Shown here piece after piece: positions 36,959-45,655 of a stretch of DNA of 64,000 nt. The notes beneath the pieces are model-generated. The model searched no databases. It was not told the DNA's origin and was given only the letters and a program-made list of their open reading frames with translations. Within the stretch, counting starts at the first letter, position 1, and each line of letters begins with the position of its first letter. A program made the translations under genes and the position numbers. The DNA is from Streptomyces sp. V3I8 (GTDB lineage: Bacteria; Actinomycetota; Actinomycetes; Streptomycetales; Streptomycetaceae), in assembly GCF_030817535.1 (NCBI RefSeq), contig NZ_JAUSZL010000002.1, forward strand, positions 3,906,001-3,970,000. Direction: 5' to 3'.

Positions 36959-38077
36959 TCACCCCCGCCGCTGCGACCGCCACACCAAGAACACCGCGGA
37001 CGCCACGGCCGCTCCCCGCAGCACGACCGGCCAGGTCTCGGCGACGGCGTCCCCCATCGCCTTCTCGGCGATCGGCTCCCCCCACCGCCCCTCCGTACGC
37101 CCCCAGAGCCACACCACACCGGCCGAGGCGACCAGGCCGGGCACGAAGAAGACGGCCCACTTCGACTCGTTGGGGCTGAGGCGCCGCGAGAGGTAGGCGA
37201 TCAGCCAGCCGAGGCCCAGCATGACGAGGTTGCCGATGAAGGCGCCCGCCACGAGCAGCGCCGCGGCGAACAGCAGCAGGGGGTTGGCCCACCGTCCCCC
37301 GAAGCCCCGCAGCCGGGGCACGAAACGCCGGCGACGCCCGCCCGCCTCGACGGGCGGCACGGCCGGTTCCGCGACCGCGGCGACCGCCGCGACCGGCTTG
37401 CCCTCGGCCTCGGCGGCCCCACCGACCTTGCCGTCCTTGCCGACCTTGCCGTCCTTGCCGTCCTTGCGGTCCGCGTCGGGGCCGTCCTCCCCCGGCGGTG
37501 GCTCGAAGAGCTCCGGGATCTCCACGCCCCCGGTGAACCCCGGCACGCTGTCCATGGCACCGAACGGCCCGCTCTCCACCCGCCACCAGTCGGGCTGCAC
37601 CCCGGAGCCGAGCTCCTCCGTGCTCGCGAGGTGCGGCGGCGTGGGCGCGGCGTCGGCCTTCCCGGCGGTCTCCGGCTCCGCGGGACGCTGCCGGGGCACC
37701 ATGCGACGCATCCGCCCGGACCGCTCCCCGGACTCCTTGGACCCCCTGGACCCTTCAGAGCCCTTGGACCCCTTCTTCCGCTGCACGGGAAAGGCGGCCC
37801 GCGTGGACGCCGTCTCCTGCGCACCCCCGGTATCGGTGCCGGTATCGGTGCCGGTGCCGGCGGCAGTGACCACCGACTCGGGCGTACCGATGCGGTCGAG
37901 GATGCGGCGGACGGCGGCCGGGCTGTCGAAGGCCGCTCCGGCCCGCCGCCGGTCGATCTCGCCCCGCAGCTCCGACACGAGCCGCATACGCGTCCCGGAC
38001 GGCAGCTGTCTCTGCTGGGCCAGGTCGCCCACCCGGCTCAGATAGTCGAACACGAGCTGGTCGCTCTCGATCCCCAC
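36959..38077 (-). CDS. HAAS-type membrane protein
   Basis: 372 residues from GTG 38077, with GGAGGGG seven bases upstream. N-terminal helical domain (LVFDYLSRVGDLAQQRQLPS, LVSELRGEIDRRRAG, VRRILDRIGTPESVV) of the HAAS/DUF1700 signalling type. A long low-complexity linker with Lys/Asp/Gly repeats (KDGKDGKVGKDGKVGG) follows. The C-terminus has about four membrane helices (NPLLLFAAALLVAGAFIGNLVMLGLGWLI, WAVFFVPGLVASAGVVWLWG). Role unknown; likely a membrane sensor or anchor. Confidence 0.78.
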   Translation of the reverse strand: MGIESDQLVFDYLSRVGDLAQQRQLPSGTRMRLVSELRGEIDRRRAGAAFDSPAAVRRILDRIGTPESVVTAAGTGTDTGTDTGGAQETASTRAAFPVQRKKGSKGSEGSRGSKESGERSGRMRRMVPRQRPAEPETAGKADAAPTPPHLASTEELGSGVQPDWWRVESGPFGAMDSVPGFTGGVEIPELFEPPPGEDGPDADRKDGKDGKVGKDGKVGGAAEAEGKPVAAVAAVAEPAVPPVEAGGRRRRFVPRLRGFGGRWANPLLLFAAALLVAGAFIGNLVMLGLGWLIAYLSRRLSPNESKWAVFFVPGLVASAGVVWLWGRTEGRWGEPIAEKAMGDAVAETWPVVLRGAAVASAVFLVWRSQRRG

Positions 38078-38207
38078 GAAGTCCCCTCCGGGGCTCCCGC
38101 GTTGCAATTCCCCGCGCGGACGACGGTACCGCGCCCGCAGCCGGTGCCGGGCCCCGGCACGGCACCGGCGCGGGTCCCGGCGGGGGTCCTGGCAGGGGCC
38201 CACCCGC

Positions 38208-38213
38208 TACCGT
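38208..38213 (+). promoter_or_regulatory. -10 element of the helicase-associated gene
   Basis: TACCGT ends 7 bases before ATG 38221; leaderless layout, favouring 38221 over the GTG at 38212. Confidence 0.4.
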
Positions 38214-38220
38214 GGATCGG

Positions 38221-40830
38221 ATGAGCGTCCAGGAGCAGTCATCAGGGGAGCCCGCCGGGGCTTTTGACCGGGCCCCCGCCGAGGGGCCCGCCACCGCCGC
38301 GGCACACCCTCGTTCGCTCGCGGAGGACCTGCGGGCCCGCGACGACGACTCCCTGTCCGCGCTGCTGCGGGCCCGCCCCGACCTCATCACCCCCGTACCG
38401 ACGGACCTCACGCAGCTGGCCGCCCGGGCCGGTACCCGTGCCTCCGTGATCCGCGCCCTGGAGCGCCTGGACCGCTTCACGCTCCAGACGGCGGAGGCGC
38501 TGGCCGTGGCCCCGGACCCGGCCCCGTACGGCACGCTCCTGCACCTGCTGGCGGGCGACGCGGGCGACCCCGTGGTCACCGAGGTGCTCCCGCACGCGGT
38601 GGCCACCCTGCGCGAACAGGCGCTGGTGTGGGGCCCGGACGACCGGCTCCGCCTGGTGCGCACGGCCCGTGAACTGCTCACGCCCTCGCCGCAGCACCCG
38701 TCCCCGACGGGGCTCGGTCCGACGGTCGCGGAGGCCACGGCGGGCATGTCGCCGGGCCGGATCCAGGAACTGCTCACGGCGGCCGGACTGCCCACGACCC
38801 ACGACGCGGTGTCCGCGGTGGAGTCGCTCACGGGCCTCTTCGACGACCGCGCCCGGATGTCCGCCCTGCTCGACACGGCCCCGCCGGAGTCCCTGGAGGT
38901 CCTCTCACGGCTGGTCTGGGGGCCGCCCTACGGCCAGGTGACCGCCGAGCCGGCGGCCCGGCTGCGCTGGCTCCTGGACCGCGGACTGCTCCTGCCCACG
39001 GCGCCCGGCACGGTCGTACTCCCCCGGGAGGTCGCCCTCCACCTGCGCGCGGGGCGCGCGCACCGGCGGACGGAACCGCTGCCTCCGCCGGTCGAGCCCG
39101 GCGCCGTGCACCGTCCGCAGGTGGTGGACGCCACGGCGGCCGGCCAGGCGTACACCGCGCTCGCCACCGTCGAGGAGCTGCTGAAGGACTGGGACGAGGG
39201 CGGTCCGGCCGTGCTGCGCGCCGGCGGCCTGAGCGTACGGGACCTGAAGCGCACGGCCGTGGCCCTGGACGTACCGGAGCCGGTCGCCGCCTTCTGGATC
39301 GAACTCGCCTACGCGGCGGGCCTGCTGGCCTCGGACGGCGAGGCCGACGAGCGGTACGCGGTGACGCCCGCCCACGACGAGTGGCTGGACCTCCCGGCGG
39401 CCGAGCGCTGGACCCGGCTGGCCACGGCGTGGCTGTCGGCGACCCGCACGGCGGGCGTGATCGGCGGCCGGGACGCCAAGGACCGCACCCTGTCGGCGCT
39501 GGGCCCCGGGCTGGACCGCTCGGCCGCCCCGGAGGTCCGGCACCGGGTCCTGACGCTCCTCGCCGCGCTGCCCGAGGGCGGCACCGCGTCCCCCGACGCC
39601 CTCGTCGAACGCCTCCACTGGGAACGCGCCCTGCGCGGCGCGGCGTCCTCGGACGACCTGCGGGCCCGCCTCGCCCGGTGGACGCTCACCGAGGCCGAGT
39701 CGCTGGGCGTCACCGGCCGGGGCGCGCTGTCCGCGCACGGGCGCGCGCTCCTGGGCGCGGCGGCGCCGCCCGCGCCCGCCCCGGAGCCCGCCACCGGTCC
39801 CGGCGACAAGCTCCCCGTCCACCACCGGCACCACCACCTCCCGGCGCCCCCGCCCGAGCCCCGCTCCCCCGCCGAACTGGCCGCCGCGGCGGCCCGGGCG
39901 GGCAGGCTCCTCGCCCCGCTGCTCCCGGAACCCCTGGACCACGTCCTCCTCCAGGCGGACCTGACGGCGGTGGCCCCCGGCCCGCTGGAGCGGCCCCTCG
40001 CCGACGTGCTGAACGTGCTCGCGGACGTGGAGTCGAAGGGCGGGGCGACGGTGTACCGCTTCACGCCGGGCTCGGTCCGCCGGGCCCTGGACGCGGGCCG
40101 CTCGGCCTCCGACCTGCAGGCGTTCCTCGCCGCCCACTCCCGTACGCCGGTGCCGCAGCCGCTCGCCTACCTGATCGACGACGTGGCCCGCCGGCACGGC
40201 CACCTGCGGATCGGCGCGGCCTCGGCGTACGTGCGCTGCGACGACGACGCGCTGCTGAACGAGATCGTCGCCGACAAGCGGTCGCAGGGGCTGCGGCTGC
40301 GCCGGCTCGCACCGACGGTCCTGGCCGCCCAGGCCGATCCGGCCACGCTCCTCGAAGGCCTGCGGGCCATGGGTTTCGCACCGGCCGCCGAGTCCGCCGA
40401 GGGCGACGTGCTGATCACCCGCGCGCACGCCCGCCGCACGCCGCCGCGCAGGGCGCCCGAGCCGGTCCCCGACGGCCCCCCGGTCCCCGACGCGACCCTG
40501 CTGAGCGCCGCGATCCGGGCCGTCCGCGCGGGCGACCTCGCCTCCACGACACCGCGCAAGCCGTCCGCCGCCGCCCCCGGACCGGACGGCGGCCTCCCCC
40601 GCACCACGGCCGCCGAGACGCTGGCCACCATGCAGGCCGCCGTCCTGACCGGCAGCACCCTCTTGATCGGTTACGTCAACGCGGAGGGCTCCGCCAGCCA
40701 GCGCGTGATCGCCCCCGTCCGGGTCGAGGGCGGGTTCGTCACGGCGTACGACCACACCGCGGACGAGGTCCGTACCTACCCCCTGCACCGGGTGACGGGC
40801 GTGGCGGAACTGGCGGACGAGCAGGCCTGA
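38221..40830 (+). CDS. Helicase-associated domain protein (XPB partner)
   Basis: 869-residue protein related to the helicase-associated family found beside actinobacterial XPB genes (the Ssl2/XPB-like C-terminal region). No Walker A or DEAH box is present. The C-terminal part carries FRYTPGSVRRALDAGRSASDLQAFL-like and LLIGYVNAEGSASQRVIAPVRV segments (about 640-665 and 815-835), the latter a WYL-like beta domain. The middle has an alpha-helical region and a His-rich patch (about 540-550). It is probably a DNA-repair cofactor of the XPB helicase downstream. Family sure, mechanism inferred. Confidence 0.82.
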   Translation: MSVQEQSSGEPAGAFDRAPAEGPATAAAHPRSLAEDLRARDDDSLSALLRARPDLITPVPTDLTQLAARAGTRASVIRALERLDRFTLQTAEALAVAPDPAPYGTLLHLLAGDAGDPVVTEVLPHAVATLREQALVWGPDDRLRLVRTARELLTPSPQHPSPTGLGPTVAEATAGMSPGRIQELLTAAGLPTTHDAVSAVESLTGLFDDRARMSALLDTAPPESLEVLSRLVWGPPYGQVTAEPAARLRWLLDRGLLLPTAPGTVVLPREVALHLRAGRAHRRTEPLPPPVEPGAVHRPQVVDATAAGQAYTALATVEELLKDWDEGGPAVLRAGGLSVRDLKRTAVALDVPEPVAAFWIELAYAAGLLASDGEADERYAVTPAHDEWLDLPAAERWTRLATAWLSATRTAGVIGGRDAKDRTLSALGPGLDRSAAPEVRHRVLTLLAALPEGGTASPDALVERLHWERALRGAASSDDLRARLARWTLTEAESLGVTGRGALSAHGRALLGAAAPPAPAPEPATGPGDKLPVHHRHHHLPAPPPEPRSPAELAAAAARAGRLLAPLLPEPLDHVLLQADLTAVAPGPLERPLADVLNVLADVESKGGATVYRFTPGSVRRALDAGRSASDLQAFLAAHSRTPVPQPLAYLIDDVARRHGHLRIGAASAYVRCDDDALLNEIVADKRSQGLRLRRLAPTVLAAQADPATLLEGLRAMGFAPAAESAEGDVLITRAHARRTPPRRAPEPVPDGPPVPDATLLSAAIRAVRAGDLASTTPRKPSAAAPGPDGGLPRTTAAETLATMQAAVLTGSTLLIGYVNAEGSASQRVIAPVRVEGGFVTAYDHTADEVRTYPLHRVTGVAELADEQA

Positions 40831-40936
40831 GTCCGCCCGCCGACGGGGTCCGGCCGCCCGTTCGGGCTTTCCGGTCACTCGTTCGGGTGTACGCGGCGGT
40901 TCATGCGCGCCACGCGGGAGCTTCCCACCCATGAGG

Positions 40937-40950
40937 GACCTTGCGAGGTC
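40937..40950. promoter_or_regulatory. Possible structured leader before the tiny exported peptide
   Basis: GACCT-TGCG-AGGTC hairpin within the 214-bp region 40831-41044, which has several complementary G/C blocks (CGGGAGC, CCGGGCAGCCACCGGGAG). It may be a structured 5' leader; no riboswitch class can be assigned by eye. Confidence 0.25.
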
Positions 40951-41044
40951 TCCGGCATCACCGTGCGCGTCGCCGGGCAGCCACCGGGAGCACCGATCAC
41001 GCAGCGTCGCGAGCAGTGACACTGCGCCACAGAGAGGAAATCCC

Positions 41045-41161
41045 ATGCGTACTGCCCGTCGTGTCGCCACCGTCCTGATCGGCACCGCCGCACTGCTCGG
41101 GGCACTCGCGTCCCAGGCCGCGGCGATCGGCATCGATCTCGGCGGGGGCCTGACGCTCTGA
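41045..41161 (+). CDS. 38-residue exported peptide
   Basis: Starts at ATG 41045 with AGAGGAAA seven bases upstream. A full signal peptide (MRTARRVATVLIGTAALLGALASQAAA) leaves a mature peptide of about 11 residues, IGIDLGGGLTL. Too small for most gene finders. Codon third positions and ribosome-binding site support expression. It may be a signal, toxin or surface peptide; no family recognised. It lies in the block between the two XPB-related genes. Confidence 0.6.
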   Translation: MRTARRVATVLIGTAALLGALASQAAAIGIDLGGGLTL

Positions 41162-41288
41162 CTCGCCCCCGTACGTCCCGCGGGCCGGACCGGGCGCACC
41201 CCGGGTCCGGTCCGGCCCCGGACCGGACCCGGCCCCCGTCCGGGTCCCAGCCCTGGTCCCACAGCTCTCGAAAGGTCCCGAAGTCTCC

Positions 41289-41624
41289 ATGGGTTCCGTG
41301 AGTCCGCCGAGTCCGTTGAGTCCGCCGAGTCCCGTCCGGCCCTTGCACACCGCCATCACCCTCGCCATCACCATCGCCCTCGCGGTCGCGGCCGTCGTCT
41401 CGGCGGCGCTCATCGGCATACTCGCCCCCCGGGCCGTCGCAGCCCAGGCCGTCGCAGCTCAGGCCGGGCAGGCCCCCCAGGCCCCCCAGGCCCTCCGGTC
41501 CGTGCGGGGCGCCCTGCCGCTGCCGCTGCCGCTGCCGGTGGCCGGCGTCGAGCCGATCGTGAGCGAGGGGGTGACGATCGAGGGGCCGTTGATCAACAAC
41601 GTCACTCTGCCCATGCTGAGGTAG
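41289..41624 (+). CDS. Small secreted or single-pass membrane protein
   Basis: 111 residues with an N-terminal Pro/Ser stretch, one strong hydrophobic segment (AITLAITIALAVAAVVSAALIGIL), Ala/Gln repeats (AVAAQAVAAQAGQAPQAPQA), a Leu-Pro run (LPLPLPLPV) and a C-terminal hydrophobic EPIVSEGVTIEGPLINNV. It resembles no known family. The stop overlaps the end of the convergent fusion gene by 23 bases. Low complexity makes the call tentative. Confidence 0.5.
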   Translation: MGSVSPPSPLSPPSPVRPLHTAITLAITIALAVAAVVSAALIGILAPRAVAAQAVAAQAGQAPQAPQALRSVRGALPLPLPLPVAGVEPIVSEGVTIEGPLINNVTLPMLR

Positions 41625-42885
41625 TCCGGCGCAGGCGGTAGCTGTCGCCTTCGAGGCGGACGATCTCCGCGTGGTGGGCGAGCCGGTCGACCGTCGCGGG
41701 GGCGGCGGCGCCGAAGACCTCGTCCCAGCGGCCGAGGGGGCGGTCGGTGGTCGCGATCAGGGAGGCCCGCTCGTAGCGGTGCGCGACCAGCTGGAAGAAG
41801 AGCTGGGCGGTGTCCGGGTCGAAGGGGGTGTAGCCGATCTCGTCGATGATCAGGAGGGGATGGGCGTCGAGGGCGGCCAGTTCGTCGGCGAGGCGGCCGG
41901 CCGCGCGGGCCTCGGTGAGCCGCGCGGCCCACTGCGCCGCGGTCGCGAACAGCACCTGGTGCCCCGCCTGGCAGGCCCGCACGCCGAGGCCGACGGCGAG
42001 GTGCGTCTTGCCGGTGCCGGGCGGCCCGACGAAGACGACGTTGCGCCTGGCGGCGACGAAGTCCAGCTTCCCGAGCCGGGCCACGGCCTCCCGGTCGAAG
42101 AGTCGGGGGTGCTCCTCGTCGAACTCCTCCAGCAGCTTCCTGGCGGGGAACCGGGCGTCACGGATCCGGGCCTCGGCACCGGCCTCGTACGGGGAGGAGG
42201 TCGCCTGAACCGGAATCGGGACCGACCGGGACTGGGGCTGGTGCTGGAGCTGCGGCTGCGGCTGCGGTGGGGAGAACTCGGTCGGGACGGTCGACGCGGA
42301 GGGCTCCGCCACGGCCCTGTGCGAGCGATCCCCCTGCGCCGCCATCGGCCCCGACATGTACGCCAGGATCGCCGCCGAGGCGATGAACGCCATGTGGATC
42401 ACCGTCCCCCACAGCAGCGAGTGGTGCGAGGTGTGGTGCACGTCGACGAACATCTGGAGGAGATGCACGGACGAGATGCCCACGATGGCCGTGGCGAGCT
42501 TGACCTTCAGCACGTTGGAGTTGACGTGCGAGAGCCACTCCGGCTGGTCCCGGTGGCCCTGCAGACCGATGCGCGAGACGAACGTCTCGTAGCCGCCGAC
42601 GATCACCATGATCAGCAGGTTGGCGATCATGACGACGTCGACCAGTTTGAGCACCGCGAGCATCACGTACGTCTCGTTCGCCTGCCCGGTCACGCACCGG
42701 AGGATTAAATTCCACAACTCGTAGAAGAACTTGTAGACGTACACGCCCTGCGCGGCCACCAGGCCGAAGTACAGCGGGGCCTGGAGCCAGCGGGTGGCGA
42801 AGAGCGCGTATCCGAGCGTCGTGGTCGGCTGTGAGGCGGCGGGCGGCGGCACGGCGGACGGCGGGGCATGGCGGTGACCGGACAA
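41602..42885 (-). CDS. UPF0114 membrane protein fused to IstB-like AAA+ ATPase
   Basis: 427 residues from a TTG at 42885 with GGGAGA upstream; no earlier in-frame start exists. Residues ~20-180 are a UPF0114/YqhA-type membrane domain with four helices (FGLVAAQGVYVYKFFYELWNL, MLAVLKLVDVVMIANLLIMVIVGGYETFV, KLATAIVGISSVHLLQM, GTVIHMAFIASAAILAYMSG). After a Pro/Gln linker (190-235) comes an IstB-like ATPase: Walker A GPPGTGKT (287-294), LLIIDEIGYTPFD (Walker B 344-349), sensor LIATTDRPLG and YRLRR near the end. IstB helpers normally act with an IS21 transposase, but no istA is near. The N-terminal ~50 residues of a free IstB are missing. Divergent from XPB. Confidence 0.85.
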   Translation of the reverse strand: MSGHRHAPPSAVPPPAASQPTTTLGYALFATRWLQAPLYFGLVAAQGVYVYKFFYELWNLILRCVTGQANETYVMLAVLKLVDVVMIANLLIMVIVGGYETFVSRIGLQGHRDQPEWLSHVNSNVLKVKLATAIVGISSVHLLQMFVDVHHTSHHSLLWGTVIHMAFIASAAILAYMSGPMAAQGDRSHRAVAEPSASTVPTEFSPPQPQPQLQHQPQSRSVPIPVQATSSPYEAGAEARIRDARFPARKLLEEFDEEHPRLFDREAVARLGKLDFVAARRNVVFVGPPGTGKTHLAVGLGVRACQAGHQVLFATAAQWAARLTEARAAGRLADELAALDAHPLLIIDEIGYTPFDPDTAQLFFQLVAHRYERASLIATTDRPLGRWDEVFGAAAPATVDRLAHHAEIVRLEGDSYRLRRTTSAWAE

Positions 42886-42960
42886 CGGTGGACTCTCCCT
42901 GGGCGACGACCGGGGCAGTGACCTGCGGGGTCGCCATTCTTCGGGGCCGCGGCCACAATC

Positions 42961-42999
42961 CTGAATTCACACCACTCATTGGGATGAATAGACATTCAG
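42961..42999. promoter_or_regulatory. AT-rich divergent promoter region with inverted repeat
   Basis: CTGAAT (42961-42966) and ATTCAG (42994-42999) flank TCATTGGGATGA, a second small inverted repeat. The patch stands out by AT content in the 235-bp gap between the fusion gene and XPB. Promoters for both genes are probably here. Confidence 0.4.
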
Positions 43000-43120
43000 T
43001 AGGACAGACCTTCGGGGGGCGCGGACCGTTCACGACATCACACGCCGGCGATCAGGCACACTGGACGTTTGGCCGTGCACGCCGTACGGCTGTCACGGCT
43101 GTGCAGAAGGGGACGCGCGC

Positions 43121-44764
43121 GTGAATGGTCCACTCATCGTCCAGTCCGACAAAACCCTGCTCCTGGAGGTCGACCACGAGCTGGCCGACGAGTGCCGCCG
43201 GGTCATCGCGCCCTTCGCGGAGCTGGAGCGCGCGCCCGAGCACATCCACACCTACCGGGTGACCCCGCTCGGACTCTGGAACGCGCGCGCGGCGGGACAC
43301 GACGCCGAGCAGGTCGTGGACGCGCTCGTGCAGTACAGCCGCTACCCGGTGCCGCACGCGCTGCTGGTCGACATCGCGGAGACGATGGGCCGCTACGGCC
43401 GGCTGACGCTGAGCAAGCACCCGGCCCACGGACTCGTCCTGACCACCACCGACCGGCCCGTGCTGGAGGAGATCCTGCGCTCGAAGCGGATCACCCCGCT
43501 CGTGGGCAACCGGCTCGACGCGGACACCGTGGCCGTGCACCCCTCCGAGCGCGGCCAGATCAAGCAGACGCTGCTGAAGCTGGGCTGGCCGGCCGAGGAC
43601 CTCGCCGGGTACGTGGACGGGGAGGCGCACCCCATCGGGCTCGCCGAGGAGGGCTGGTCCCTGCGGCCGTACCAGAAGCAGGCCGTGGAGAACTTCTGGC
43701 ACGGCGGGTCCGGTGTGGTCGTGCTCCCCTGCGGCGCCGGCAAGACGCTGGTCGGGGCGGGGGCCATGGCGGAGGCGAAGGCCACCACCCTCATCCTCGT
43801 CACGAACACCGTCTCGGCCCGGCAGTGGAAGCACGAGCTGGTCAAGCGCACGAGTCTGACCGAGGAGGAGATCGGCGAGTACAGCGGTACGCGCAAGGAG
43901 ATCCGGCCGGTCACCATCGCGACGTACCAGGTGCTGACGACCCGGCGGAAGGGCGTCTACCCGCACCTGGAGCTGTTCGACTCCCGCGACTGGGGGCTGA
44001 TCATCTACGACGAGGTGCACCTGCTGCCCGCGCCGGTCTTCAAGTTCACCGCCGACCTCCAGGCGCGCCGCCGCCTCGGGCTGACGGCCACGCTGGTGCG
44101 CGAGGACGGCCGCGAGTCGGACGTGTTCTCGCTCATCGGGCCGAAGCGGTTCGACGCGCCCTGGAAGGAGATCGAGGCGCAGGGGTACATCGCGCCGGCC
44201 GACTGCGTCGAGGTCCGGGTGAACCTCACGGACTCCGAGCGGCTCGCGTACGCGACCGCCGAGGCGGAGGAGAAGTACCGGTTCTGCGCGACGACGGCGA
44301 CGAAACGCAAGGTCACGGAGGCGCTGGTCCGCCGGTTCGCGGGGATGCAGACGCTCGTCATCGGCCAGTACATCGACCAGCTCGACGAACTGGGCGAGCA
44401 CCTGGACGCGCCGGTCATCAAGGGCGAGACGTCGAACGCGCAGCGGGAGAAGCTCTTCGAGGCGTTCCGGCAGGGGGAGATCAATGTCCTGGTGGTCTCC
44501 AAGGTCGCGAACTTCTCCATCGACCTGCCGGAGGCGACGGTCGCCATCCAGGTGTCGGGCACCTTCGGCTCCCGCCAGGAGGAGGCCCAGCGTCTCGGCC
44601 GGGTGCTGCGCCCGAAGGCGGACGGCCACCAGGCCCACTTCTACTCGGTCGTGGCGCGCGACACCATCGACCAGGACTTCGCGGCGCACCGCCAGCGGTT
44701 CCTGGCCGAGCAGGGCTACGCGTACCGAATCGTGGACGCGGACGAGCTGCTGGCCGACAGCTAG
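43121..44764 (+). CDS. XPB-type DNA repair helicase
   Basis: 547-residue superfamily-2 helicase of the bacterial XPB group. An N-terminal damage-recognition-like domain (to ~180) is followed by RPYQKQAVENFW (Q motif), LPCGAGKT (motif I), IIYDEVHLLPA (motif II, DEVH) and LGLTATLVREDGRE (motif III with RED). Motifs V and VI are SKVANFSIDLPEA and SRQEEAQRLGRVLRPK. It unwinds DNA 3' to 5', and nucleotide excision repair is likely. GTG start with AGAAGGGG about 9 bases upstream. Normally adjacent to the helicase-associated gene, here separated by three accessory genes. Confidence 0.93.
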   Translation: MNGPLIVQSDKTLLLEVDHELADECRRVIAPFAELERAPEHIHTYRVTPLGLWNARAAGHDAEQVVDALVQYSRYPVPHALLVDIAETMGRYGRLTLSKHPAHGLVLTTTDRPVLEEILRSKRITPLVGNRLDADTVAVHPSERGQIKQTLLKLGWPAEDLAGYVDGEAHPIGLAEEGWSLRPYQKQAVENFWHGGSGVVVLPCGAGKTLVGAGAMAEAKATTLILVTNTVSARQWKHELVKRTSLTEEEIGEYSGTRKEIRPVTIATYQVLTTRRKGVYPHLELFDSRDWGLIIYDEVHLLPAPVFKFTADLQARRRLGLTATLVREDGRESDVFSLIGPKRFDAPWKEIEAQGYIAPADCVEVRVNLTDSERLAYATAEAEEKYRFCATTATKRKVTEALVRRFAGMQTLVIGQYIDQLDELGEHLDAPVIKGETSNAQREKLFEAFRQGEINVLVVSKVANFSIDLPEATVAIQVSGTFGSRQEEAQRLGRVLRPKADGHQAHFYSVVARDTIDQDFAAHRQRFLAEQGYAYRIVDADELLADS

Positions 44765-44770
44765 GACGTT

Positions 44771-44804
44771 TCGTCCGGCTCGTGCGGCCGTGCGAGCCGG
44801 ACGA
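44771..44804. terminator. Hairpin terminator after XPB gene
   Basis: Perfect 12-bp stem TCGTCCGGCTCG (44771-44782) / CGAGCCGGACGA (44793-44804) with a 10-base loop, 6 bases past the stop. It can serve the convergent SDR gene too. Confidence 0.85.
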
Positions 44805-44857
44805 GCCGGTTCCGTCACGGCCCCTCGGACGTCCGGGACATCGCCGCGGTACGGATC

Positions 44858-45514
44858 TCAGCGGGTGCGTACGTTTGCGTGCACCGCGTCCGGGATCGGG
44901 GTGTCGCCGGCGGTCAGTTCGAGGATCTGCCGGGTGATTCCGGGCTCGTGGAGGAGTTCCGCGAGGGTCAGGGCCACGTCCGCCCGGGGAATCTCTCCGT
45001 GTGTCTCGGCGGGGCCGAGCGCCACGGTCCCCTGCCCAGGGGCGTTCAGGAGGGCGGCCGGACGCAGGATGACCCAGTCGAGTCCGCTTCTGCTGAGCGC
45101 GATGTCGGCAGACTTCTTCACGGCGATGTAGTGGTCGAAGCCCTGCCCGAGGTTGCGCTCGCGCCAGGCCTCGGGGAACACCGAGACCAGGGCGAAGCGG
45201 GTGACACCGGCGAGACGTGCGGCCTCGATCGCCTTCACGACTCCGTCGCCGTCGATGGCGGTGGTGGCCTCCTTGCCGGCACCGCCGGCTCCTGCGGTGA
45301 ACACGAGGGCGTCCGCGGGACCGATCAGTTCCGCGAGTTCGTCCGCAGCAATGCTCGTGAGGTCTCCGGACTTCCCGTCGACGCCGATCTCCGCGAGAGC
45401 CTGTCGCTGCTCCGCCGTGCGGACGAGCCCGCTGACGTCGTCGCCCCGTTCGATCAGCTCGCGTGCCAGGAGGGACCCGACCCCGCCGGTGATCCCGATG
45501 ATGAACGTGTTCAT
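44858..45514 (-). CDS. Atypical SDR / NAD(P)-binding protein
   Basis: 218-residue Rossmann protein of the atypical-SDR (YwnB/NmrA-like) type. Dinucleotide motif FIIGITGGVGSLLARELI, VFTAGAGGAGKEAT, and the ALVSVFPEAWRE and ILRPAALLN segments are visible. No SDR catalytic Tyr-x3-Lys was found in the usual place, although YIAVKK (Y128-K132-like) may serve. It is followed upstream by the amidase gene on the same strand, with 141 bp between. Possible redox sensor or epimerase; substrate unknown. Confidence 0.82.
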   Translation of the reverse strand: MNTFIIGITGGVGSLLARELIERGDDVSGLVRTAEQRQALAEIGVDGKSGDLTSIAADELAELIGPADALVFTAGAGGAGKEATTAIDGDGVVKAIEAARLAGVTRFALVSVFPEAWRERNLGQGFDHYIAVKKSADIALSRSGLDWVILRPAALLNAPGQGTVALGPAETHGEIPRADVALTLAELLHEPGITRQILELTAGDTPIPDAVHANVRTR

Positions 45515-45526
45515 GTCCTGCTCCTT

Positions 45527-45553
45527 CTTGTCGATCCTGTCGATCTTGTCGAT
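45527..45553. repeat. 9-bp tandem repeat CTTGTCGAT
   Basis: Three copies (45527-45535, 45536-45544, 45545-45553) immediately upstream of the SDR start codon, around its ribosome-binding site region. Confidence 0.75.
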
Positions 45554-45655
45554 CTTTGATGGGACTGGTTGCGTCGAGCGGAAGCGATCGGTCGAACCGC
45601 GCGGAGGCGGAGGCGAAGCCGTCCGGTGCGGCCCTGTCGCGGTTGTCGGTTCTTG

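Noticed and set aside
40931..41161. 76-residue reading of the exported peptide gene
   Set aside because: The ribosome-binding site and signal peptide place the start at 41045.
41602..42885. IS21-family insertion sequence
   Set aside because: Only an IstB-like ATPase domain is present; no istA, terminal inverted repeats or target duplication were seen.
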